From positions 1 through 8,459 of the forward strand of contig JADGIB010000151.1 in the NCBI GenBank assembly GCA_019683665.1: DNA of 8,459 bases, given 5' to 3'. The translations under genes and the position numbers were made by a program. Each line of letters begins with the position of its first letter. Positions within the stretch are counted from its first letter, which is position 1. Shown here piece after piece: positions 1-6,088 of this stretch. This DNA is from Solirubrobacteraceae bacterium (GTDB taxonomy: Bacteria > Actinomycetota > Thermoleophilia > Solirubrobacterales > Solirubrobacteraceae). Under the pieces are notes generated by a model. That model ran no database searches and was not told the DNA's origin. It saw only the letters and a program-made list of their open reading frames with translations.

Positions 1-684
1 GCGGGGGCGGGGGGGGGGCGCGCGCTCGCGCGGCGGCGCGGCGCCCCCCCCGACCCGCCGACCGTCGCCGGCGTCGTCCTGGCCGGCGGGCGCTCCTCGA
101 GGATGGGGCGCCCGAAGGCGTCCCTGGACTGGGAGGGCGCGAGCCTGCTCGCCCACGTGGCCGCGACGGTCGGCGCCGCCGTCGACGGGCCGGTCGTCGT
201 CGTCGGGGGGCCCGGCCAGGCGCTGCCCGAGCTCCCCGACGGCGTGCGCCGCGTCGACGACCCGCAGGAGGGGCTGGGCCCGCTGCAGGGGATCGCGACC
301 GGCCTGGAGGCGGTGCGCGCGCAGGCGCCGGTCGCGTTCGTCACCGCGACCGACATGCCGCTCCTGCACCCGGCGTTCGTGCGCCGGGTCGTCGCCGCGC
401 TCGGCGACGCCGACGTCGCGATGCCGATGGTCTACGGGCGGCGCCAGACGCTCGCCGCCGCCTACCGCACCGCGCTGGCCGGGGTCGCGCGCGAGCTCGT
501 CGCCGAGGCGCAGCTGAGCCCGGGGCGGCTGCTGGAGCGCTGCCGCGTCGCGTGGCTCGACGAGCCGGCGCTGCTCGCCGACCCCGAGCTGGCCGCCGCC
601 GACCCGCACCTGGACTCGGTGACGAGCGTCGACACGCCGGCCGACTACGCCGCGGCGCTCGCGCGCGCCCGCGCCGACGCGTAG
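1..684 (+). CDS. mobA: Molybdenum cofactor guanylyltransferase MobA, 5'-partial
   Basis: Cytoplasmic enzyme that transfers GMP from GTP to molybdopterin, giving the MGD cofactor used by enzymes such as the formate dehydrogenase encoded downstream. The nucleotide-binding signature LAGGRSSRMGRPK is read from base 79; GPLQGI, the family's second loop, follows near 277; TATDMPLL near 343-366 carries the probable Mg-binding Asp (352-354). The end resembles the family's NVNTPEDL element (SVDTPADY). The reading frame is open from base 1 to the TAG at 682-684 with no ATG, GTG or TTG before 103. The ATG at 103 is the Met inside the RMG motif and would remove the nucleotide-binding loop, so it is not the start. 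The real start should lie only a few residues before base 61, so it is outside the window or hidden by an error in the G/C homopolymers of bases 9-51. The LAGG rather than LAAG loop argues against the cytidylyltransferase MocA. Confidence 0.9.
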   Translation, partial: AGAGGGRALARRRGAPPDPPTVAGVVLAGGRSSRMGRPKASLDWEGASLLAHVAATVGAAVDGPVVVVGGPGQALPELPDGVRRVDDPQEGLGPLQGIATGLEAVRAQAPVAFVTATDMPLLHPAFVRRVVAALGDADVAMPMVYGRRQTLAAAYRTALAGVARELVAEAQLSPGRLLERCRVAWLDEPALLADPELAAADPHLDSVTSVDTPADYAAALARARADA

Positions 685-1598
685 GCGGGCGCGCCCATCT
701 CGGCGTCGAGCTCCAGCGGGCGGAACAGCCCGCGCAGCTCGGTGACGACCGGCGACTGCTGGCCGCCGGCGGCGGTGACGAGGCCGACGACGTGCTCGAC
801 GGTCGGCTCGACGAGCGGCACGGCGCGCAGGCCGGCGGGCAGCGGGTGGACGCGCAGCCACGACTGGGCGACGACCGCGGCCAGGCCGGCGCGGGCGTGG
901 GCGACGAGCGTCGAGATCGAGTTCGTGACGACGACCGCGTCGGGCCGGGCGCCGGCGGCGGCGAAGGCGCCGTCGACGATGCGCCGGTGCTGCATGTCCT
1001 CGGTCAGCAGGCAGAGCGGCAGCTCGGCCGCCTCGCGCCAGCCGATGACCGCCGCGCCGGGCGGGAGCGCCGAGGCCGAGCAGACGAGCAGGTACGTCTC
1101 GCGCCACAGCCCGAGCGAGTCGACGTCGCTGAGCGGCTCGTTGTCGAGGTAGGTGAGCCCGGCGTCGAGCTCGCCGGCGGCGAGGCCGTGGGCGATCTCG
1201 CGCGAGCTCATCGAGCGCAGCTCGACGCGCATCCGCGGGTGGTGGTGGCGGAAGCGGCCGGTGACGAGCGTCGTCGCCGACAGCGAGGTCGGGATCGCGC
1301 CGAGGCGCAGCGTCCCGGCCATCCCGCTGCGCAGCCGCTCGACCTCCTGGGTGAGCGCCTGGACGTCGGTCAGCGCCCGGCGCGCCCACACGAGGACGCG
1401 CTCGCCCTCCTCGGTGAAGCCCTGGAAGCGGCCGCTGCGGCGCACGAGGGGCAGGCCGAGCTCGCGCTCGAGCGCCCGGATCGCCGTCGACAGCGCCGGC
1501 TGCGAGACGTGGCAGGCGCGGGCGGCGTCGCCGAAGTGGCGCTCGCGGTCGAGGGCGACGAGGTACTCGAGCTGGCGGAGCTGCATCTCCGGAACCAT
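645..1598 (-). CDS. LysR-family transcriptional regulator, divergent from the FDH operon
   Basis: A 317-residue LysR-type regulator. The N-terminal winged helix-turn-helix spans about residues 5-65 (LRQLEYLVAL, then DAARACHVSQPALSTAIRAL, then ELGLPLVRR), followed by a linker helix and a periplasmic-binding-protein-like effector domain (about 95-300; it opens with GTLRLGAIPT). The length is typical. Two starts are possible: ATG at 1598 (MVPEMQLRQ) or ATG at 1586 (MQLRQ, the more usual LysR beginning). The GGAG before 1586 abuts the ATG with no spacer and 1598 has no clear ribosome binding site, so the choice is open. The gene is transcribed away from the formate dehydrogenase operon, with a shared 81-base control region, the classic arrangement for a LysR protein regulating its neighbour and itself. 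The inducer cannot be read from sequence; formate or molybdate availability is a guess. The low-complexity Ala/Arg tail overlaps the 3' end of mobA by 40 bases. Confidence 0.93.
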   Translation of the reverse strand: MVPEMQLRQLEYLVALDRERHFGDAARACHVSQPALSTAIRALERELGLPLVRRSGRFQGFTEEGERVLVWARRALTDVQALTQEVERLRSGMAGTLRLGAIPTSLSATTLVTGRFRHHHPRMRVELRSMSSREIAHGLAAGELDAGLTYLDNEPLSDVDSLGLWRETYLLVCSASALPPGAAVIGWREAAELPLCLLTEDMQHRRIVDGAFAAAGARPDAVVVTNSISTLVAHARAGLAAVVAQSWLRVHPLPAGLRAVPLVEPTVEHVVGLVTAAGGQQSPVVTELRGLFRPLELDAEMGAPAYASARARASAAA

Positions 1599-1615
1599 GA
1601 TAAATGGCGCTTATC
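1599..1615. promoter_or_regulatory. Probable LysR operator (T-N11-A dyad)
   Basis: The sequence GATAAATGGCGCTTATC has perfect 5-base arms (GATAA/TTATC) around a 7-base centre; 12 of the 16 paired positions are complementary. T1601 and A1613 give exactly the T-N11-A spacing of LysR-family recognition boxes. It lies immediately upstream of the 1598 start of the LysR gene, or 13 bases upstream of the 1586 start, so binding could also repress the regulator's own expression. Assignment to this regulator is inferred from position and spacing. Confidence 0.6.
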
Positions 1616-1647
1616 GGATCATCCACGAGATTGGTTGGCGCCGGGCG

Positions 1648-1674
1648 CTCCGGAGGGCGATCATGCCCCCGGAG
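1648..1674 (+). promoter_or_regulatory. Leader hairpin overlapping the FDH ribosome binding site
   Basis: CTCCGG (1648-1653) pairs with CCGGAG (1669-1674), and GGGC (1655-1658) pairs with GCCC (1665-1668), with one bulged A at 1654 and a six-base loop GATCAT. The 3' arm covers the start of the purine-rich ribosome binding site GGAGGGAG (1671-1678) for the ATG at 1680. In an mRNA the structure could limit translation initiation. It may equally be chance in GC-rich DNA; there is no sign of a ligand-binding riboswitch. Confidence 0.4.
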
Positions 1675-1679
1675 GGAGC

Positions 1680-3338
1680 ATGTCGAAGAACCTCGTCGAG
1701 CTGATCCGCCGCCATCACGCGGAGGGCGCCCCCACGGCGCTCGAAGTGCTCAAGGCGGCCATGGACGACCACGGGGCGATCACCGACGATGATCGCCGGG
1801 TCGCCGCCGAGCGCTCGGGCCTGCCCGAGGCGGCCGTCCACGGCGTCTCCACCTTCTACGACGACCTGCTGCAGCCGCGCGGGCGCCGCCACGTCCGCGT
1901 CTGCACCGGGACGGCCTGCTTCGCCGCCACCGGCGACGCCCACGTCGACGCCGTCCGCGAGGGCCTCGGCCTCGGGCTCGGCGAGCGCAGCGCCGACGGC
2001 GAGACGTCGCTGGCCGAGACCGTCTGCCTCGGCTTCTGCCACAGCTCGCCGGCCGTCCGCGTCGGCGACGTCATCGACGCCGGCCCCGGCGTCGTCGAGC
2101 GCGTCCTCGCCGGCGCCGAGCGCGAGGCCGCCGAGCCCGACCCGGTCAGCCTCCTGGCCGAGCCGGTGCTGATCGCCCCCGGCACCTGGGCCGGGCTGCG
2201 CGCCGCGCTCGAGCGCAACGACCCGGAGGCGACGCTCGAGGACGTCAAGGCCGCCGAGGTCCGCGGGCGCGGCGGCGCCGGCTTCCCGGCCGGGATGAAG
2301 TGGCAGTTCGCCCGCGCCGCCACGGGCGAGCACAAGTTCATCGTCGCCAACGGCGACGAGGGCGACCCCGGCTCCTACATCGACAAGTGGCTCATGGAGC
2401 GCAACCCGGAGCTCCTGCTCGAGGGCATGGCGATCGCCGGGTTCGTCGTCGGCGCCGACCACGGGTTCGTCCTCTGCCGCTCCGAGTACCCGCGGTCGAA
2501 GCCCGCGCTCGAGGCCGCCGTCGCCCGGGCGCGCGAGGCCGGGTGCCTCGGCCAGGACATCCTCGGCAGCGGCTTCTCGTTCGACGTCACGATCGTCGAG
2601 GGCGCCGGCTCCTACGTCGTCGGCGAGGAGACCGCGCTGCTCGCCTGCCTCCAGGGCCTGCGCGGCACCGTCTCCGCCCGCCCGCCGTTCCCGGCCGAGC
2701 GCGGCGTCCACGGGATGCCGACCGTCGTCAACAACGTCGAGACGCTCTGCAACGTGCCGTTCATCGCCGCCCGCGGCCCGCAGGCCTACCGCGACCTCAG
2801 CCCGGGCGCGACGCCGGGCAGCAAGCTCGTCTGCTTCAACGAGCGCTTCGCGAAGCCCGGCCTCTACGAGGTGCCGTTCGGGATGACGATGCGCGAGCTG
2901 TGCGAGGACGTCGCCGGCGGCCTCGTCGACGGCCACGAGATCAAGGCGCTGCAGATCGGCGGCCCGCTCGGCGGCATCCTCCCGGGCGCGAAGCTCGACA
3001 CGCCGTTCGACTTCGACGCGCTCGCCGCCGAGGGCTGCATGGTCGGCCACGGCGGGATCGTCGCCTTCGACGAGACGACCGACATGCGCGAGCTCGCCCG
3101 CCACCTCCTCCACTTCGGGGCGTCGGAGAGCTGCGGCAAGTGCTTCCCGTGCCGGATCGGGCTGCGGCGCGCCCACGAGATGCTCGCCGCCGACGCGCCC
3201 GTCGACCGGCGGCGGCTCGAGGAGCTGCTGGAGACGCTGGAGCTCGGCTCCCTGTGCGCCCACGGCGGCGGGATGCCGGCGCCGATCCGGTCGCTGCTCG
3301 CGCACTGGCCCGACGAGCTGGGGCTGGTGGCGGCATGA
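1680..3338 (+). CDS. NAD-linked formate dehydrogenase diaphorase subunit, NuoE-NuoF fusion
   Basis: A 552-residue electron-output subunit that takes electrons through iron-sulfur clusters to FMN and reduces NAD+. Residues 1-130 form a NuoE-like thioredoxin-fold [2Fe-2S] domain with ligands Cys75, Cys80, Cys116 and Cys120 (C-x4-C and C-x3-C). Residues about 150-550 are NuoF-like: the FMN/NADH loop GRGGAGFP at 196-203, NGDEGDPG from 224, an SLBB-type stretch in the middle, and a C-terminal [4Fe-4S] site at Cys485, Cys488, Cys491 and Cys526. Methylobacterium extorquens FDH1 has a similarly fused beta subunit, whereas Rhodobacter/Cupriavidus FDH uses separate FdsG and FdsB proteins. There is no C-terminal ferredoxin extension of the kind found in electron-bifurcating HydB/HytB-type subunits, so plain NAD+ reduction is favoured. 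The ATG at 1680 follows the purine tract GGAGGGAG. The stop overlaps the next start as ATGA. No signal peptide is present, so it is cytoplasmic. Confidence 0.93.
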   Translation: MSKNLVELIRRHHAEGAPTALEVLKAAMDDHGAITDDDRRVAAERSGLPEAAVHGVSTFYDDLLQPRGRRHVRVCTGTACFAATGDAHVDAVREGLGLGLGERSADGETSLAETVCLGFCHSSPAVRVGDVIDAGPGVVERVLAGAEREAAEPDPVSLLAEPVLIAPGTWAGLRAALERNDPEATLEDVKAAEVRGRGGAGFPAGMKWQFARAATGEHKFIVANGDEGDPGSYIDKWLMERNPELLLEGMAIAGFVVGADHGFVLCRSEYPRSKPALEAAVARAREAGCLGQDILGSGFSFDVTIVEGAGSYVVGEETALLACLQGLRGTVSARPPFPAERGVHGMPTVVNNVETLCNVPFIAARGPQAYRDLSPGATPGSKLVCFNERFAKPGLYEVPFGMTMRELCEDVAGGLVDGHEIKALQIGGPLGGILPGAKLDTPFDFDALAAEGCMVGHGGIVAFDETTDMRELARHLLHFGASESCGKCFPCRIGLRRAHEMLAADAPVDRRRLEELLETLELGSLCAHGGGMPAPIRSLLAHWPDELGLVAA

Positions 3339-3988
3339 CGTCGGTGACGATCAACGGCCGGACCGTCGAGGTCGAGCCCGGCACGACGATCCTCGACGCC
3401 GCCCGCGCGATCGGGGAGTGGATCCCGACCCTCTGCTTCGACGAGCGCCAGGACCCGTTCGGCGCCTGCCGCGTCTGCATGGTCGGCGTCGAGGGCGCCC
3501 CCGCGCCGCTGCCCGCCTGCACGACGCAGGTCCGCGACGGCATGGTCGTCGACACCCGCGACGCGACCGCCCGCCGCGTGGCCGGCGCCGTCGTCGAGCT
3601 CGTCCTCTCGGAGCTGCCCGAGCCGCCCGCGTCGCACACCGAGCTGGCCGCGGTCGCGCGCCAACTCGGCGTGAGCGGCACCCGCTGGCCGGGCACAGTC
3701 CACGAGAGGGACCATGACGACCGCCACCCGTACCTGGCGCTCCGCCACGAGCTCTGCATCTCGTGCGGGCGCTGCGTGCGGGCCTGCGACGAGGTGCAGG
3801 GCACGTTCGCCCTCACCGCGACCGGCCGCGGCTTCGACGCGAACGTCGCCGCTGGCCTGGACCAGGGCTTCAAGGACTCGGCGTGCGTGTCGTGCGGCGC
3901 CTGCGCGGACACCTGCCCGACCGGCGCCATCGCCGAGCTGTCCCTGCTCGACCTCGCTCCCGAACCCCTGCACGAGGTGACGACCTGA
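3335..3988 (+). CDS. Formate dehydrogenase iron-sulfur linker subunit (NuoG N-terminal/HoxU-like)
   Basis: A 217-residue protein that should carry electrons between the molybdenum site and the diaphorase subunit. Residues 1-75 are a plant-type [2Fe-2S] ferredoxin domain (TINGRTVEVEPGTTILDAA) with ligands Cys34, Cys45, Cys48 and Cys62. Residues 135-200 hold a two-[4Fe-4S] ferredoxin fold: Cys141/144/147/151 (CISCGRCVRAC) and Cys184/187/190/194 (CVSCGACADTC). The segment between them (about 92-135) has His residues but no Cys, so the NuoG/HoxU-type cluster with a H-x-C-x2-C-x5-C ligand set seems absent. In FdsA and FDH1 this whole module is the N-terminus of the catalytic subunit; here it is a separate gene, joined by ATGA to the gene before and TGATG to the gene after, which suggests translational coupling and a fixed complex stoichiometry. 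The complex role is clear; the exact subunit name is not settled. Confidence 0.88.
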   Translation: MTSVTINGRTVEVEPGTTILDAARAIGEWIPTLCFDERQDPFGACRVCMVGVEGAPAPLPACTTQVRDGMVVDTRDATARRVAGAVVELVLSELPEPPASHTELAAVARQLGVSGTRWPGTVHERDHDDRHPYLALRHELCISCGRCVRACDEVQGTFALTATGRGFDANVAAGLDQGFKDSACVSCGACADTCPTGAIAELSLLDLAPEPLHEVTT

Positions 3989-6075
3989 TGAGCGACGCCC
4001 GCTTCGACACCACCGTGACCACCACCTGCGGGTACTGCGGCGTCGGGTGCCGCCTGGAGGCCCACGCCCGCGGCGGGAGGATCGCGGCGATCAGCCCCGC
4101 GCTCGACGGCCCCGCGAACCTGGGGCACACGTGCGTGAAGGGCCGCTTCGCCCACCAGTTCACGCGCAGCCGCGACCGCCTGACCGCGCCCCTCATCAAG
4201 GAGAACGGCGAGTTCCGCGTCGCCACCTGGGAGGAGGCGATCGACCGCGTCGCGCGCGAGCTGCTGCGGATCAAGGCCGAGCACGGGCCGAACGCGATCG
4301 CCGGCCTCGCCTCGTCGCGGGCCACGAACGAGGACTGCTTCGTCATGTCGCGGCTCATGCGCGCCGCGATCGGCACGAACAACATCGACAACTGCTCGCG
4401 CGTCTGCCACTCGCCGACGTCGTACGCGCTGCGCAAGGCGTTCGGCCTGTCGGGCGCGACCGGCTCGTTCGCCGACATCGACCGCGCCGACGCCGCGATC
4501 CTCATCGGCGCCAACCCGACGGCCGCCCACCCGGTCGCCGGCGCGCGCATCAAGCAGGCGGCGCTGCGCGGGATGCAGCTCGTCGTGATCGACCCGCGCC
4601 GCATCGAGCTGGCCGACTACGGCGTCCTCCACCTGGCGCCGCGGCCGGGCACGAACGCGGCGGTCATGCTCGGCCTCGCGCACGTCGTCCAGCGCGACGG
4701 GCTCATCGACCGCGCGTTCATCGAGACGCGCACCGAGGGCTTCGAGGCCGCGTCGGCGCTCATCGAGGACTACACGCCGGCCGACGTCGAGCGGATCAGC
4801 GGCGTCCCCGCCGCCGACATCGAGCGGGCCGCCCACATCTACGCCGAGGCCGGCGAGGCCTGCCTGATCTGGGGCCTGGGCGTCACCGAGCACAAGTACG
4901 GCTCCGAGGTCGTGCAGCTCATCTGCAACCTCGCGCTCATGACCGGCAAGGTCGGCCGCCCCGGGTCGGCGCTCCTGCCGCTGCGCGGCCAGAACAACGT
5001 CCAGGGCTCCTCGGACATGGGCGCGCTGCCCGACACCTACAGCGACTACCGCCCGGTGTCCGACGAGGCGACCGCCCGCGCGTTCGAGGAGGCGTGGGGC
5101 GTGCCGCTCTCGCGCGAGAAGGGCCACACGATCCCGCAGATGTTCGACGCCGCCGTCGCCGGCGACCTGAAGGCGATGTACATCTTCGGCGAGGACCCGG
5201 CCCAGACCGACCCGAACACCTCGCACGTGATCGAGGCGCTCGAGTCGCTGGAGTTCCTCGTCTGCCAGGACATCTTCGAGACCGAGACGACGAAGCACGC
5301 CGACGTCATCCTCCCGGCGGCCGCGTTCCTGGAGAAGCAGGGGACGTTCACGAACGCCGAGCGGCGCGTCCAGCTCGTCATGCCGGCGATCGACCCGCCG
5401 GGCGGGGCGAAGACCGACTTCGAGATCCTCACGACGGTGTCGAAGGCGCTCGGGCACGACATGGGCTACGAGACGCCCGAGGACGTCTTGGCCGAGATCG
5501 CGAAGCTGACGCCGAGCTTCGCCGGGATCACCTACGAGCGGCTCGGGCGCACCGGCCTGCAGTGGCCGGTGGCCGAGGACGGCACCGACTCGCCGATCCT
5601 CTACCGCGAGCGCTTCGAGCTGCCCGGCGGCAAGGCCCGGTTCGCGACGCTGCCGTACCGGCCGCCCGGGTCGGAGCCGTCGGAGGAGTTCCCGCTCATC
5701 CTCGTCACCGGCCGGCGCCTGGAGCACTACAACGCCGGCACGATGACGCGGCGCACGGCGAACCTCGAGCTCCTCCCGAGCGAGGTGCTGGAGATCCACC
5801 CCGACGACGCCGAGCGTCTGTGGATCTCCGACGGCGACCTCGTCTCGGTGCGCAGCCCGTACGGGCGCATCGAGGTCGAGGCGCGCGTGACCGACCGCAT
5901 CGAGCCCGGCAACGTGTTCACGGCCTTCCACTTCCCGGAGGTGCGGACGAACCTGCTGATCGGGCCGTCGGCCGACGTGAACACCTCGTGCCCGGAGTAC
6001 AAGGTCATGGCCGTCGACGTGCGGCCGGTGGCCGAGGCGCCCGCCCGGAGGCCGGCGCTCGCGGCGGGCGACTGA
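3988..6075 (+). CDS. fdhF: Formate dehydrogenase catalytic (alpha) subunit, Cys-type, molybdopterin enzyme
   Basis: A 695-residue molybdopterin oxidoreductase that oxidises formate to CO2 at a bis-MGD Mo or W centre. The N-terminal [4Fe-4S] site is Cys14, Cys17, Cys21 and Cys49, with the conserved electron-relay Lys51. The active site is RVCHSPT: Cys140 (TGC at 4405-4407) and His141; Arg333 lies in LRGQNNVQG. The C-terminal molybdopterin-dinucleotide-binding domain starts near residue 565 (VTGRRLEHYNAGTMTRR) and ends normally. Size and residue numbering match E. coli FdhF (Sec140, His141, Arg333, 715 residues), but selenocysteine is replaced by Cys. The NuoG-like N-terminal extension of FdsA-type alpha subunits is missing and is supplied by the preceding gene. 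There is no twin-arginine signal, so it is cytoplasmic. The ATG at 3988 shares bases with the preceding TGA; the frame stays open upstream, but the family's TCGYCGVGC motif begins right after this ATG. Confidence 0.95.
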   Translation: MSDARFDTTVTTTCGYCGVGCRLEAHARGGRIAAISPALDGPANLGHTCVKGRFAHQFTRSRDRLTAPLIKENGEFRVATWEEAIDRVARELLRIKAEHGPNAIAGLASSRATNEDCFVMSRLMRAAIGTNNIDNCSRVCHSPTSYALRKAFGLSGATGSFADIDRADAAILIGANPTAAHPVAGARIKQAALRGMQLVVIDPRRIELADYGVLHLAPRPGTNAAVMLGLAHVVQRDGLIDRAFIETRTEGFEAASALIEDYTPADVERISGVPAADIERAAHIYAEAGEACLIWGLGVTEHKYGSEVVQLICNLALMTGKVGRPGSALLPLRGQNNVQGSSDMGALPDTYSDYRPVSDEATARAFEEAWGVPLSREKGHTIPQMFDAAVAGDLKAMYIFGEDPAQTDPNTSHVIEALESLEFLVCQDIFETETTKHADVILPAAAFLEKQGTFTNAERRVQLVMPAIDPPGGAKTDFEILTTVSKALGHDMGYETPEDVLAEIAKLTPSFAGITYERLGRTGLQWPVAEDGTDSPILYRERFELPGGKARFATLPYRPPGSEPSEEFPLILVTGRRLEHYNAGTMTRRTANLELLPSEVLEIHPDDAERLWISDGDLVSVRSPYGRIEVEARVTDRIEPGNVFTAFHFPEVRTNLLIGPSADVNTSCPEYKVMAVDVRPVAEAPARRPALAAGD

Positions 6076-6088
6076 CCGGGGCCGCGCG

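Larger units (their letters stand above)
1599..1679. promoter_or_regulatory. Divergent lysR / formate dehydrogenase control region
   Basis: An 81-base intergenic region that must hold the promoters for the LysR gene (minus strand) and the formate dehydrogenase operon (plus strand). It contains the most A/T-rich patch of this locus (about 1597-1622), a LysR-type dyad at 1599-1615, a second short dyad GGATcATCC at 1616-1624, and a hairpin at 1648-1674 that reaches into the ribosome binding site. The hexamer GATCAT occurs at 1617-1622 and again at 1659-1664, 42 bases apart. GATCAT at 1617 matches four of six bases of a sigma-70 -10 box, but no paired -35 box is visible, so I do not assign a transcription start. 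Confidence 0.7.

Noticed and set aside
103..684. mobA starting at the ATG at 103.
   Set aside because: This Met is inside the conserved RMG of the nucleotide-binding loop. Starting here would delete LAGGRSSR, which is clearly encoded just upstream in the same frame.
552..1679. An upstream extension of the NuoE-NuoF frame back to an ATG at 552, which would give a 928-residue fusion protein.
   Set aside because: The extension is antisense to the LysR gene and crosses the control region. Its translation is low-complexity, and homology to NuoE begins right at the ATG at 1680, which has a ribosome binding site.
1680..3338. An electron-bifurcating (ferredoxin plus NAD) formate dehydrogenase.
   Set aside because: The NuoF-type subunit lacks the C-terminal two-cluster ferredoxin extension of the known bifurcating subunits and ends soon after its [4Fe-4S] motif. 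Ordinary NAD+ reduction is the simpler reading.
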